Shown: positions 1 through 8,860 of the stretch, piece by piece | Layout: each line of letters opens with the position of its first letter | How positions within the stretch are numbered: the stretch's first letter is position 1 | Origin: Anaerolineae bacterium | GTDB taxonomy: Bacteria; Chloroflexota; Anaerolineae; 4572-78; J111 | NCBI GenBank assembly: GCA_023382535.1 | Contig: JAHDWA010000033.1 | Location: 1 to 64,000 of the forward strand | Direction of reading: 5' to 3' | Length of the DNA stretch: 64,000 bases | The notes under the pieces: model-generated | What the model saw: the letters and a program-made list of their open reading frames with translations, nothing else | What the model was told of the DNA's origin: nothing | Database searches by the model: none | Translations under genes and position numbers: made by a program

Positions 1-2
1 TG

Positions 3-51
3 GCTCTGTTTGCACTAAAAAATAGAAACCTGCTCTGTTTGCGCAAAAACA
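3..51. repeat. Spaced direct repeat upstream of the sulfotransferase gene
   Basis: The 11-mer GCTCTGTTTGC occurs at 3-13 and again at 32-42, each followed by a similar A-rich tail. The 29 bp offset is close to three helical turns. It lies just upstream of the first gene and could be a tandem regulator site. It is cut by the window edge, so more copies may lie to the left. Confidence 0.4.
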
Positions 52-75
52 AGGTCTGAATCACGAGGTAAAGGA

Positions 76-981
76 ATGACTCCCAGATATGTCTTCATCG
101 GCGGGACAGGCCGAACAGGAACAACTCTGCTTATTCGATGTCTGAATCGTTCGCCTGAAATCTCCATTCAGGGGGAGATTCACTTCATGGGTGGCCTGCT
201 TCGCTCAGGCCTGCAACAAGATATAACCAAATTTGGTGAATTAACAGATGATAGTGTCGTTAGGAAAGTGGTTGACTTTATCTACTCTCGTCCCTATCGG
301 GGAGGCTCTTACTGGAGATGGGTACTGAAGAATGTGGACAAAGAAGATTTCACTCGAAAAATACTTGATTCAGATAGAAGTCCAAAAACACTTTATTCGA
401 TGCTGATGGAATTATCAGCCCAGGAAAAGCAAGTTGTCGGTGAAAAAACCACCGGAAATATTTTCCATCTTCCCACCTTGATTGAATGGTTCCCTAACGC
501 CAAATTTATTCATTCTTTCAGGGATCCCCGCGCCGTCTTTGTCTCCGAGACTAAGAATCGCATTACGCAACAGAAGAACAATCTTTTTCCTCATAAACAA
601 ATTGCACAATTGGGATTAAAAAAGGCGGTTCTGCCGTTATACGTGGTATTCCGTACTACCATTTTATGGTCCCGAGTTGTGAAATTACACAATCAATATG
701 AAAAGGATTATCCTGAAAATTATTGTTTGTCTAAATTCGAAGATCTTGTGCATGAGCCAGAAAAGGAATTGAGAAGGTTATGCTGTTTTTTAGGGGTTGA
801 ATTTAAAGAAGAAATGCTAGAGCAAGTTGTAATTAATACAGGCTTTAAATCAGAAATGGGAAAATCTGGTTTTAATGAGAATGCTGTTGATCGTTGGAAA
901 GCTCATATTAATCCCTTAGCAAACGCTTGGTTCTTATTTCTGTGGAAACAGCAGTTGAAAGAGTTCGGTTATCTGGTCTAA
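76..981 (+). CDS. Sulfotransferase family protein
   Basis: Predicted PAPS-dependent sulfotransferase of 301 residues, the usual size for the family. The N-terminus has the 5'-phosphosulfate loop signature (FIGGTGRTGTTLL, residues about 7-19), and around residues 143-160 there is a 3'-phosphate-binding segment (KFIHSFRDPRAVFVSETKNR). The family transfers sulfate from PAPS to hydroxyls on glycans, lipids or proteins; the acceptor is not visible. GAGGTAAAGG precedes the ATG. It opens a plus-strand surface-polysaccharide cluster with the deacetylase 56 bp downstream, so a sulfated extracellular glycan is a reasonable inference. A role in sulfating a lipid or small molecule cannot be excluded. Confidence 0.85.
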   Translation: MTPRYVFIGGTGRTGTTLLIRCLNRSPEISIQGEIHFMGGLLRSGLQQDITKFGELTDDSVVRKVVDFIYSRPYRGGSYWRWVLKNVDKEDFTRKILDSDRSPKTLYSMLMELSAQEKQVVGEKTTGNIFHLPTLIEWFPNAKFIHSFRDPRAVFVSETKNRITQQKNNLFPHKQIAQLGLKKAVLPLYVVFRTTILWSRVVKLHNQYEKDYPENYCLSKFEDLVHEPEKELRRLCCFLGVEFKEEMLEQVVINTGFKSEMGKSGFNENAVDRWKAHINPLANAWFLFLWKQQLKEFGYLV

Positions 982-1037
982 TCCCAGAGACAAATGCCGG
1001 ATTAACTTGCATAAAAAATCTTTTTAGGTGAATCTGA

Positions 1038-2327
1038 ATGAACCCGTTCGCTATTGCTGCCAAAGGCAAAGGCTTTAAAAATGCCGTGCGCCGCGCCCGA
1101 ACAATTACCGGGCGCTATGGTTTAACTTCAAGTAAAATGGACAATATTCTGGTTAGGTTTGTTCGATTGCTAGAAACATACAGTGCCAGTGCCACTTTTC
1201 CCATCACTGCCATAGCCTTAAAACGAAACAGCGCCGCTATTCAAAAATTAACCGAACAAGGTATCGAGTTTGCCATCCATGGCTACACTCACGTTGATCA
1301 CTCTCTGTTAACCGCAGAAGAACAGATAGCCCGCCTAAACCAGGCTAAGTTGGTATTTGAAGCAAGCCGGGTACCTTACAGTGGCTTTCGCTGTCCCTAC
1401 CTCCGTTGGAATGAGGATACCCTGGCCGCTCTGCGTCACCATCACCTGGTGTATGACAGCAGTCAAGGTTTGGCCTGGGATGTGCTCAATGGACAGGAAA
1501 CTGTTCCCTATCACCACGTCATCAACTTCTACGGCGCTAAGTCGGCCAGCGATTATCCCGCCTTGCCCCATCAGAATAACGGATTAATGCGTATTCCCTA
1601 TTGTTTACCGGATGATGAGTCACTTATAGATCGCCTTCAATTAAAAAGTGTTGAGGCCAAAAGCGAAATCTGGCTAAAGATATTACAGCAGACTTACGAT
1701 CTGGGGGAACTATTTACACTGGGGCTTCATCCAGAGCGATTTGGCTTGTTGGCGGAGCCACTCGCGGCTACCTTGGCTCAGGCCCGTTCTTTATCCCCTG
1801 CTGTTTGGATTGCCCGTCTGGATGAAATTGCCAATTGGTGGTGTAATCGTACTGAAACCAGGGTAACTATGACCTCCTCGGCCAATCATCATGATGATAT
1901 CCAGGTAACGGTGGACGGCCCTCAAGCAGTGACTATTTTAGCCAGAAACCTGGTGGTAAATGGACCAGCGGTTCACTGGTCTGGTAAGTATGACCGGATC
2001 ATGGCTAAAACCTTCACCGTTACGACTGCCCAGCGTCCGCTCATCGGAGTTTCGCCCAAAAGTCCTGCGTCACTCGTTGATTTCTTGCGCCAGCAGGGCT
2101 ATCTGCTTGAGATAAATGAAGAGTCCAAGGATTATCCCTTTTATTTAGAACGTCTGGAGTTTAAGCCCGAGGATGAGCGTCCTCTCCTGGCCCAGATTGA
2201 GAGGGGTGATTGGCCCTTGCTCCGGTTGGGGCGTTGGCCCAATGGAGCGCGCAGCGCCCTTTGTGTCACCGGCGATATTGATGCGCTGACATTATGGGAT
2301 TATGGTCTTCGCGTCTTGGGAGTTTGA
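1038..2327 (+). CDS. Divergent polysaccharide deacetylase (NodB-like) family protein
   Basis: 429 residues. A NodB-like metal-binding motif (HGYTHVDHS, about residues 81-89) and motif 3 (FRCPYLRWN, about 116-124) are clear, and ATFP matches the strand after the first helix. The canonical first motif (TFDDG, base Asp) is missing at the N-terminus. The extreme C-terminus instead carries ALCVTGDIDALTLWDYG, which resembles that motif. The middle region (about 280-400) is not recognised. Family members remove N- or O-acetyl groups from surface sugars. Its place between a sulfotransferase and FemAB/CapK genes fits an exopolysaccharide-modifying role; activity is uncertain because of the motif change. 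Confidence 0.7.
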   Translation: MNPFAIAAKGKGFKNAVRRARTITGRYGLTSSKMDNILVRFVRLLETYSASATFPITAIALKRNSAAIQKLTEQGIEFAIHGYTHVDHSLLTAEEQIARLNQAKLVFEASRVPYSGFRCPYLRWNEDTLAALRHHHLVYDSSQGLAWDVLNGQETVPYHHVINFYGAKSASDYPALPHQNNGLMRIPYCLPDDESLIDRLQLKSVEAKSEIWLKILQQTYDLGELFTLGLHPERFGLLAEPLAATLAQARSLSPAVWIARLDEIANWWCNRTETRVTMTSSANHHDDIQVTVDGPQAVTILARNLVVNGPAVHWSGKYDRIMAKTFTVTTAQRPLIGVSPKSPASLVDFLRQQGYLLEINEESKDYPFYLERLEFKPEDERPLLAQIERGDWPLLRLGRWPNGARSALCVTGDIDALTLWDYGLRVLGV

Positions 2328-2348
2328 ATCAGATTAATGTTAAGATAT

Positions 2349-2381
2349 TCAAACGAAATTCAAACTATCTCATGCTAACAT
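2349..2381 (+). promoter_or_regulatory. Promoter with twin TCAAAC boxes and extended -10
   Basis: The 296 bp gap 2328-2623 holds TCAAAC at 2349-2354 and again at 2360-2365, exactly 11 bp apart. Seven bases later come TGC and a -10-like TAACAT (2376-2381). The same geometry recurs at 12029-12061, which supports a real activator-dependent promoter. A start near 2388 would give a leader of about 235 nt for the gene at 2624. I see no other clear element in that leader. Confidence 0.6.
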
Positions 2382-2623
2382 AGTACACAAGAACCACTCA
2401 AATGGGATAAGACTCTGAGAGAATCTTCTCAAACCTCAGCCGATATTCATCTGATTACGCCAACAACTTCTTTACACTCGGTTACAGCGGCTTACATTTT
2501 AGGCCTAGCCCACAATTTCTGAGTCCAATCCTTACGTATTACCATCAAAGTTAAATCTGAGTCAGAGTACTTGGCTGCTCCACCAGGAGCAGAAATGACG
2601 AATTCATCCGGTGCAGGTAGCCC

Positions 2624-3658
2624 ATGCCCATTGTGCAAAATTTAGACGAAACTTCTTGGAAAAATTTTGTTGATAATCATCCTCAGGGGAATGTTTTTCA
2701 TACTCCGGAGATGTTTCAGCTATTCAGTCGCGCCGAGGGACACCAGCCGCAATTGTGGGCTGTTACTGACAAAGGGGATGTGCTGGCTTTGTGGCTGCCA
2801 GTGCAAATAACCTTGAAGGATGGGCTATTCCGCCCCCTCACCACACGCGCTGTCCTCTATGGGAGTGTGCTGTGCGCTCCTGGTCCGGCAGGGCAGGAGG
2901 CGCTGGCCAGACTGTTACGCGCTTATAAAAGTGAAGTGAAAGGAAGCCCGCTTTTCACCGAGTTGCGCAATTTATCCGACTTGAGTGCTGTTCAGCCAAT
3001 TCTGCAAGATAACGGTTTTGTTCACGAAGACCACTTGAATTATCTGGTTGATCTTCAAAGACCAACCGAGGAGATCTGGAGCAGCTTACATGGTGACGTC
3101 AGGACCAACGTCAGAAAAGCGCGCCGAATGGGGGTTGTTGTTGAAGAAGTGACGTTATCAGCCGAAGTGCCGGCTGCTTATGCCGTATTGGCAAAAGTGT
3201 ACGAACATCTCAATGTGCCCCTGGCTCCCTCCTCTTTATTTGAGGCTGCTTTCGAGATTTTGCACCCTCGGAATATGATCAAGATCTTTTTGGCTCGTGT
3301 AGAAGACAATTATATTGGAGTTGGTATCCGTTTGCTCTATAAAGACACCATCCACGCCTGGTATGCCGGCGCTGACAGGGATTTCGCTTCGTGTAAAGCT
3401 AATGACCTGCTCAACTGGCATATCCTGGAATGGGGCGCCCAACATGGCTTCGGGTGTTTTGATTTTGGCGGCGCCGGCAAGCCTGACCAGGACTACGGGC
3501 CTCGAAAGTTCAAGGCCAAGTTCAATGGCCGGCTGGTCAATTATGGCCGCAATATTTATGTCCATCATGAACAGCTCTTCCACTTCAGCCAGTGGGGATA
3601 TCAAATGTACCGCCGTTTGCCCCCCTGGGTAGGTGAACTTAAAACTCGGCTCCGGTAA
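2624..3658 (+). CDS. FemAB/GNAT-like aminoacyl- or acyl-transferase
   Basis: 344 residues with the layout of the FemAB-related double-GNAT fold. The C-terminal half has IHAWYAGADRDF, then a long helix, then FDFGGAGKPDQDYGPRKFKAKF, typical of the BioF2-like acetyltransferase domain found in exopolysaccharide loci. Such proteins join an acyl or amino-acid group to an amino group on a cell-wall or capsule precursor. Another member of the superfamily lies at 5068, and CapK-like adenylating enzymes flank both. The start is moderately supported (AGGT about 8 bp upstream). The substrate is unknown. Confidence 0.75.
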   Translation: MPIVQNLDETSWKNFVDNHPQGNVFHTPEMFQLFSRAEGHQPQLWAVTDKGDVLALWLPVQITLKDGLFRPLTTRAVLYGSVLCAPGPAGQEALARLLRAYKSEVKGSPLFTELRNLSDLSAVQPILQDNGFVHEDHLNYLVDLQRPTEEIWSSLHGDVRTNVRKARRMGVVVEEVTLSAEVPAAYAVLAKVYEHLNVPLAPSSLFEAAFEILHPRNMIKIFLARVEDNYIGVGIRLLYKDTIHAWYAGADRDFASCKANDLLNWHILEWGAQHGFGCFDFGGAGKPDQDYGPRKFKAKFNGRLVNYGRNIYVHHEQLFHFSQWGYQMYRRLPPWVGELKTRLR

Positions 3659-3712
3659 CGTGCTTCGCATGAATGATTACCCGGCTTCAGCCAATCGAGG
3701 TTAGGACACAAA

Positions 3713-5047
3713 ATGAACACTCTCTATCTGCTGTATGAACTTTTGGCAGCGCTCCGTCGCAGGCGTTGGTCAGCCAAGCGGCTGGCTAACTATCAAACCG
3801 TTCGCCTGAGGGAAATAATACGCCACGCCTACGACGCCGTGCCTTACTACCGTGAACTGTTTGACAAAGCCGGCATCCGGCCCGACGACATTCGCTCGCC
3901 GGCCGATTTGAGCCATATTCCCATAACGACCAAGGCTACGTTGCAGAGCCTGCCCACCGAGGCCATATTGGCCCGAAATCTGGACCCTGCCACTTTTGTG
4001 CAGGAGCTGACCAGCGGTTCAACCGGCCGGCCTCTCAATATCCAGCATACCCAGAGGGACCGCATCCGGAAATCGGCCACCTATATGTCCACTTACATCC
4101 AGGTGGGCTTGCGCCCCACCGACCAGCAGGTCTGTATCACCGAAGATCGGGGCCATCACGGGTATCGCCGCTGGTTGCAGCTGCTCGAATCTCTTCTCTC
4201 CGAGGATCGGGGTCAACAGGGACGCCGCCGCTGGCTGCGTTTGCCTGTTGGCCGCCGGACCTACCTGCCGGTGTACGAGAGTATAGACACCCAGATTGCT
4301 CAACTTTGCCGTTTGCAGCCCGATTTCTTATTAGGCTATCCCTCAGCCCTGCGCCCTCTCGCGGAGGAAGTGCAAGCGCGGGGCGAGCGCCGCATCCGGC
4401 CGCGGGTAATCTGCACATCGGCCGAAATATTAGACCGCGATACGCGCCAGGCCATCGAGTCTGCTTTTGGCCGGCCTGTACTTGATCTATACAGCAGCGT
4501 GGAGTTTGGCAATATTGCCTGGCAGTGTCCTCACAGCGGGGCGATGCACATTAATGCGGATTCGCTCATCGTCGAAGTGGTGCGCCAGGATGGGAGCAAA
4601 GCCGCCCCCGGCGAGATTGGTACCCTGGTATGCACGGATTTTGACTCGCACGCGATGCCGTTCATTCGCTACTCTGTGGGGGACATGGGGACACTGACAG
4701 GCGTACCCTGTGAATGTGGTTCTGCTTTTCCTACGCTTGGCCCGATCGAAGGTCGTTTGGTGGATCGAATCAGACGACCTGACAGTGGAGTGATCTCACC
4801 CTATGCCTTTACCTGTAGTCTGGAGCGGGTTAAGGGCGTCGCCCAATATCAGGTAAACCAGGAGACTTTGGAGCAAATCACGGTTCGCCTGGTGCCGGGG
4901 CAGGGGTTCGGGCCGGCTGCGGCCGACGAAATACTGGCCCGCTGCCGGACCATCCTGGGCGAAGATACCGTGGTGAATGTGCAGGTTGTTGATTCGATTC
5001 CGCGTGAACCCTCCGGGAAGTTTCGGGTCATCAAGTCAGAAATTTGA
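3713..5047 (+). CDS. CapK/PaaK-like AMP-forming adenylate ligase
   Basis: 444 residues, the length of the phenylacetate-CoA ligase/CapK family. The adenylation P-loop is ELTSGSTGRPLNIQHT (about residues 101-116), followed by YSSVEFGNIAWQC (about 260) and the hinge/Asp region FIRYSVGDMG (about 316). The C-terminal RDEPSGKF-type segment appears as PREPSGKFRV. Members activate a carboxylate with ATP; CapK relatives in capsule loci have unproven substrates. It carries an imperfect tandem 20-residue duplication (EDRGxxGxRRWL twice, residues about 143-176). The next gene follows after 20 bp, so the two are probably co-transcribed. Confidence 0.75.
   Translation: MNTLYLLYELLAALRRRRWSAKRLANYQTVRLREIIRHAYDAVPYYRELFDKAGIRPDDIRSPADLSHIPITTKATLQSLPTEAILARNLDPATFVQELTSGSTGRPLNIQHTQRDRIRKSATYMSTYIQVGLRPTDQQVCITEDRGHHGYRRWLQLLESLLSEDRGQQGRRRWLRLPVGRRTYLPVYESIDTQIAQLCRLQPDFLLGYPSALRPLAEEVQARGERRIRPRVICTSAEILDRDTRQAIESAFGRPVLDLYSSVEFGNIAWQCPHSGAMHINADSLIVEVVRQDGSKAAPGEIGTLVCTDFDSHAMPFIRYSVGDMGTLTGVPCECGSAFPTLGPIEGRLVDRIRRPDSGVISPYAFTCSLERVKGVAQYQVNQETLEQITVRLVPGQGFGPAAADEILARCRTILGEDTVVNVQVVDSIPREPSGKFRVIKSEI
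4141..4240 (+). repeat. 60-bp-period internal duplication inside the CapK-like gene
   Basis: Bases 4141-4180 and 4201-4240 align at exactly 60 bp offset with about 29 of 40 identical positions (CGAAGATCGGGG versus CGAGGATCGGGG at the left end). At protein level EDRGHHGYRRWL and EDRGQQGRRRWL are repeated. It is an in-frame tandem duplication that has since diverged. Confidence 0.7.
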
Positions 5048-5067
5048 AAGTCTGAAGAGGATTTCAA

Positions 5068-6192
5068 ATGAGCAGGCTGTTTGAATGGGGGCGTTGGTTG
5101 TGGCTTGAAGCAGAGTTGACAGCCCCGCCTACAGTATTATCGCGGTTTCACGAGGCAAAAGAAATTGGCCGGTTGATTACCAAACCTTCGATGCCGATCC
5201 AACGATGGCAAGGGCAAGGTCGGGGTGGCCCTTTGACGGTAGATTACGTTGGCTTAGGCTACGTGTCCCCTTTTTTGAAGCAACTGCTTTTTCTGGAGGA
5301 ACCGGCCGAAAGAGAAATAGGCAGAGTACCCTTCTGGTCGCTCGGTAAGCAGGTAGCCTCTCTGGAGGGCGATATCACTATTGTCGAAGCCAGCAAGCAT
5401 TTAATTCGCCGGCTCTCATATCAAGGCGCTGTCTCGCTCCCATTCCGGGTGCATCATGTGGTGGATTTGCAGCGAGATTGGGAGGAATTGTGGCAAACTT
5501 TTGGCGCCAGTGCTCGCAAACAGGATGTGCGGCTGGTGCGAAAGCATGGTTATGAGTATGAGTTGAGCCGGAATCAAGACGACCTTGAACGATTCTATCA
5601 CACCATGTATGTTCCCACGACCACGGAAAGACACGGCCAGTTGGCTTCAGTAATGCCTCTTGAAAGGCTGTACCAGCATTTTCGGCACGGACATTTGCTG
5701 TTGGTCAAGCGAGATGGGCAGTTCGTCTCCGGCGGAGTTTGCACTGTTCAGCAAAAAACAGTTAATCTGTCTGTGACCGGTGTGCTCAATGCCGATCGTC
5801 AGCTTTCGCGCGAGGGGGCAGTTGCCGTAATCTATTACTTCCTCATCCGTTGGGCACACGAGGCCGGGTATCATAAGGTAAACCTGGGAGCGTGCTGGCC
5901 CTTTATGAAGGATGGCATATTTCAGTTCAAGCGGAAATGGGGAGGAAGTGTGGTTATCCCGACGCGCGAACATAAATTGATCTGGATGAGAGTAAGACGT
6001 GATCTGCCCGCGGTAAATCAGTTCATCACCGAGAACCCCTGCGTGGTTCTGGACGATAGAGACCAGTTACGGGGGCTTGTTGTGACCGGCTTGGAGGCTA
6101 TTACTCCAGAGGTAGAAGCAGAATGTCGGGAGCGCTATACAACCCCTGGACTCAGAGATTTGGTCATTTGTTCGGCCGCAGACCTGCGCTAA
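5068..6192 (+). CDS. FemAB/GNAT-like transferase, second copy
   Basis: 374 residues. The C-terminal half reads as an acetyltransferase-like domain: GVCTVQQKTVNLSVTGVL, SREGAVAVIYYFLIRWAHEA, then YHKVNLGACWPFMKDGIFQF and KRKWGG, the typical end of FemAB-type domains in polysaccharide clusters. It follows the CapK-like gene by 20 bp and precedes the aminotransferase by 24 bp. With the protein at 2624 it makes two FemAB-like transferases interleaved with two adenylating enzymes, suggesting successive acyl additions to one precursor. No membrane segment or signal peptide is evident, so it should act in the cytoplasm. Confidence 0.65.
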   Translation: MSRLFEWGRWLWLEAELTAPPTVLSRFHEAKEIGRLITKPSMPIQRWQGQGRGGPLTVDYVGLGYVSPFLKQLLFLEEPAEREIGRVPFWSLGKQVASLEGDITIVEASKHLIRRLSYQGAVSLPFRVHHVVDLQRDWEELWQTFGASARKQDVRLVRKHGYEYELSRNQDDLERFYHTMYVPTTTERHGQLASVMPLERLYQHFRHGHLLLVKRDGQFVSGGVCTVQQKTVNLSVTGVLNADRQLSREGAVAVIYYFLIRWAHEAGYHKVNLGACWPFMKDGIFQFKRKWGGSVVIPTREHKLIWMRVRRDLPAVNQFITENPCVVLDDRDQLRGLVVTGLEAITPEVEAECRERYTTPGLRDLVICSAADLR

Positions 6193-6216
6193 AGATCTGG
6201 AAGAGAAAACGAAACA

Positions 6217-7446
6217 GTGATTAGTTCATATCGGCCTTACTTCAATTGGTCTGAGATATTGGCTGTGCTGCGGCCCGGTTTGGGACGAAGCGCGTTTGAG
6301 GACGCCGTAGCGAGTCGTGTAGGCGCCAGGTATGGCCTGGCTTTCTCTTACGGGCGTTCTGCCATTGTTGCCGTGCTCAAGGCATTGGGCCTGAATGATG
6401 CGGAGGTGATTCTGCCCGCCTACACCTGCTCCGTAATGGCCGAGGCGGTCGTTGCTTCCGGTAATAGGCCGGTGTTTGTAGATATTGACCTGGCCGACTT
6501 TAACATGAACCTGGACGCGATAAAGTCTGGACTTACCTCCAAAACACGGGCGATCATCGCTACCCACATGTATGGTTATCCAATTGATGTCTCAGCCATT
6601 CGCCGGCTTGTGGGTGATGACCGGGTCCTGATCATTGAAGATGCTGCCCTGGCCTTGAAACCGGCCAGCTCCAAGGGGAGCGGCACGTCGGGCGATATTA
6701 CGCTCTTTAGTTTTGGCCGAGGCAAGCAGCTTTACAGCATCACGGGGGGCATCTTAACGACCGGCTCGTTCAGTATCTATGAAAAGGTAAAGGCCTATCG
6801 TGATCATGAGATGAGCCAACTGCCAACTTCTGTGGTGGCCAGACGTTATGCCCAGGTGATAACGGCCTATATGGCCCTGAGTGGTGGATTGGAAAAACGG
6901 TTGATCCAGTTGAAGAGTATAGGTGCAGTAAAACGGTCGCGCGAGGCTATTGGTTTGGCTCAGGGTGACTTGCCACGGGATTATGCCGCTGCCTATGCAG
7001 ACTTCCAGGGCCGGGTTGGGCTGGCTCAACTCCGTAAGCTGGATAAGGTGTTGGAGCGGAACCGGGCCATAGCAGAGCTTTATAACCAGATGTTACAGGA
7101 TGTGCCGGGTCTCACTCTTGCGCCGGTAATACCCGGTGCTACCTACACTTACTATTCTGTCCTTGTAAAAGACCGTGATGAAATCAGGCTTCGCCAACGG
7201 ATGTGGGAGAGAGATATTGAAGTGGGGCTCAATTTCAGTTATACCTTATCTCAGTTGAAGAGCTACCGCTCGTATGCAAACGGCCAGTATCCCCAGGCGG
7301 AACAGGCCGCCCGGGAAGTTGTGAATTTGCCCATCTATGCCGGTTTGAGTGAGAGAGAGGTACAACGCATTATAGAAAGTACCCGGCATATTCTGCAAGA
7401 ATGTCAGATGAGGCAGGCTTCGGCAGGCTCATTATCTTGCGCTTGA
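6217..7446 (+). CDS. DegT/DnrJ/EryC1/StrS-family PLP aminotransferase
   Basis: 409 residues. The family fold is plain: VILPAYTCSVMAEAV near residues 66-80, VFVDIDLADFNMN (about 87-99), the PLP-phosphate/Asp region VLIIEDAALAL, and the Schiff-base lysine in LFSFGRGKQLYSITGG (about 167-182). Members aminate nucleotide-linked ketosugars or act as dehydratases. The start is GTG at 6217 with GGAAGAG upstream. Within this operon it probably supplies an amino sugar whose amine could be the target of the neighbouring FemAB/CapK enzymes; that link is inference. Confidence 0.85.
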   Translation: MISSYRPYFNWSEILAVLRPGLGRSAFEDAVASRVGARYGLAFSYGRSAIVAVLKALGLNDAEVILPAYTCSVMAEAVVASGNRPVFVDIDLADFNMNLDAIKSGLTSKTRAIIATHMYGYPIDVSAIRRLVGDDRVLIIEDAALALKPASSKGSGTSGDITLFSFGRGKQLYSITGGILTTGSFSIYEKVKAYRDHEMSQLPTSVVARRYAQVITAYMALSGGLEKRLIQLKSIGAVKRSREAIGLAQGDLPRDYAAAYADFQGRVGLAQLRKLDKVLERNRAIAELYNQMLQDVPGLTLAPVIPGATYTYYSVLVKDRDEIRLRQRMWERDIEVGLNFSYTLSQLKSYRSYANGQYPQAEQAAREVVNLPIYAGLSEREVQRIIESTRHILQECQMRQASAGSLSCA

Positions 7447-7495
7447 AAAACAACATGTTGCAATTCGACTATAAAACACGCTCAGGAAAATCAAA

Positions 7496-8845
7496 ATGAA
7501 CTTCTCTCTACGTCAACTTGCGATCCATCTGTATGAAAGGGTCAATGATCGTCATATCCTGGCCCACCTGGCCGAGTTGGATCGGGTTCAGTGGCTGAGC
7601 CGGGCAGAGTTACTGGCCTATCAGCAAGATAAATTATACCGTTTACTGAAGTATGCTGATACTTTCATCCCTTATTATCGTCACTTATTTGAACAGGCCG
7701 GCTTTCGGCCCGATGAAATCCGCACCGACCCTGCCGCTTTTCAAAAAATCCCCTTTTTGACCAAAACAATCATCCACAAGAATTTTGATGAGCTGATAAC
7801 CACGGAGACAAAAAGGCGTAACAGGATGAGCCAATCTTCGACCGGGGGTTCCACGGGCCAACCCCTGGTATTTATGCGAGACACTCAATTCCGCGATAGT
7901 ATTATGGCCGAAATTCACCATCACTTCACCTGGAGCGGCTGGCAGTTTGGGCAGCCCCATGCCTATATTTTTGGGGCCAGTTTTGAGATAAGTCATTCCA
8001 AAAATCTGCGTGCCCGGTTCTTACATTGGGCGCTTAACCGCTTTATCACCAATGCCTATGTCCTGTCAGAGGAAAGTATGCATGCTTTTGCCGCCAAGGC
8101 TATGCGCCATCGGCCGCGTTTGCTTTCCGGCTATGCCTCAAGCCTTTACCACTTTGCCCAATTTTTGCGGAGTAATCCCACCTATGATCTTAGCTTTGTT
8201 GATGCCGTCTTTACGACATCTGAGATCCTTTATCCCAGCCAACGACAATTGATCGAGGATACCTTTGACTGCAAGGTCTTTGTCAATTATGCCACTCGCG
8301 AGCTGGGCGCCCTGGCTTGCGAGTGTGAGGCTCACAACGGCATGCATACAAGTGTTGAAAATGCCTATATCGAGATTCTGAACGACGGCAAACCGGCCAA
8401 GCCAAATGAACCGGGCGACATTTTTGTCACTTGTCTCAATAACTACGGGATGCCTTTCATCCGCTATCAACTTGCCGACGTAGTAGCGTGGCATCCCGAT
8501 GATTGTTGTTCTTGTGGGCGGGCGCATCCCAAGTTAAGCTTAGTGGAGGGCCGGCATAATGATATGTTTAAGAAACGTGATGGGACGGTGATTTGGGGAG
8601 GCATTGGCAATCCCTTGTGGAATATGGAAGGGGTCAAAAGATTTCAACTTGTCCAGAAGGCCTTTGATTATGTGGTGGTTCGAGTGGTCAAAGATGAACC
8701 GCTGACAGCACCTCAACAAACTGAGGTGGTAAAAGCAATCAGGACGGCTCTGGGCGATGATGTTACAGTAGATTTTGAGTTTCCCGATGAGATTCTGGTG
8801 GCGTCTTCAGGTAAGCATCGCTACCAAATTTGTGAGATAGAGTAA
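7496..8845 (+). CDS. CapK/PaaK-like AMP-forming adenylate ligase, second copy
   Basis: 449 residues, same family as the gene at 3713. The P-loop is SQSSTGGSTGQPLVF (about residues 113-127), with YATRELGALACEC near 265 and PFIRYQLADVVAWH near 320. The C-terminal SSGKHRY fits the family's catalytic-lysine region. Alternation of CapK-like and FemAB-like genes suggests each ligase works with its own transferase. Only 15 bp separate it from the amidotransferase-like gene downstream. Substrate unknown; a CoA ligase role is also possible. Confidence 0.75.
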   Translation: MNFSLRQLAIHLYERVNDRHILAHLAELDRVQWLSRAELLAYQQDKLYRLLKYADTFIPYYRHLFEQAGFRPDEIRTDPAAFQKIPFLTKTIIHKNFDELITTETKRRNRMSQSSTGGSTGQPLVFMRDTQFRDSIMAEIHHHFTWSGWQFGQPHAYIFGASFEISHSKNLRARFLHWALNRFITNAYVLSEESMHAFAAKAMRHRPRLLSGYASSLYHFAQFLRSNPTYDLSFVDAVFTTSEILYPSQRQLIEDTFDCKVFVNYATRELGALACECEAHNGMHTSVENAYIEILNDGKPAKPNEPGDIFVTCLNNYGMPFIRYQLADVVAWHPDDCCSCGRAHPKLSLVEGRHNDMFKKRDGTVIWGGIGNPLWNMEGVKRFQLVQKAFDYVVVRVVKDEPLTAPQQTEVVKAIRTALGDDVTVDFEFPDEILVASSGKHRYQICEIE

Positions 8846-8860
8846 CGACGGGGGAATTTT

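Noticed and set aside
2595..2645. A 16-codon frame with a good ribosome site (CCAGGAGCAGAAATG) overlapping the FemAB start.
   Set aside because: Too short to support as a gene; it could be a leader peptide, but nothing beyond the ribosome site supports it.
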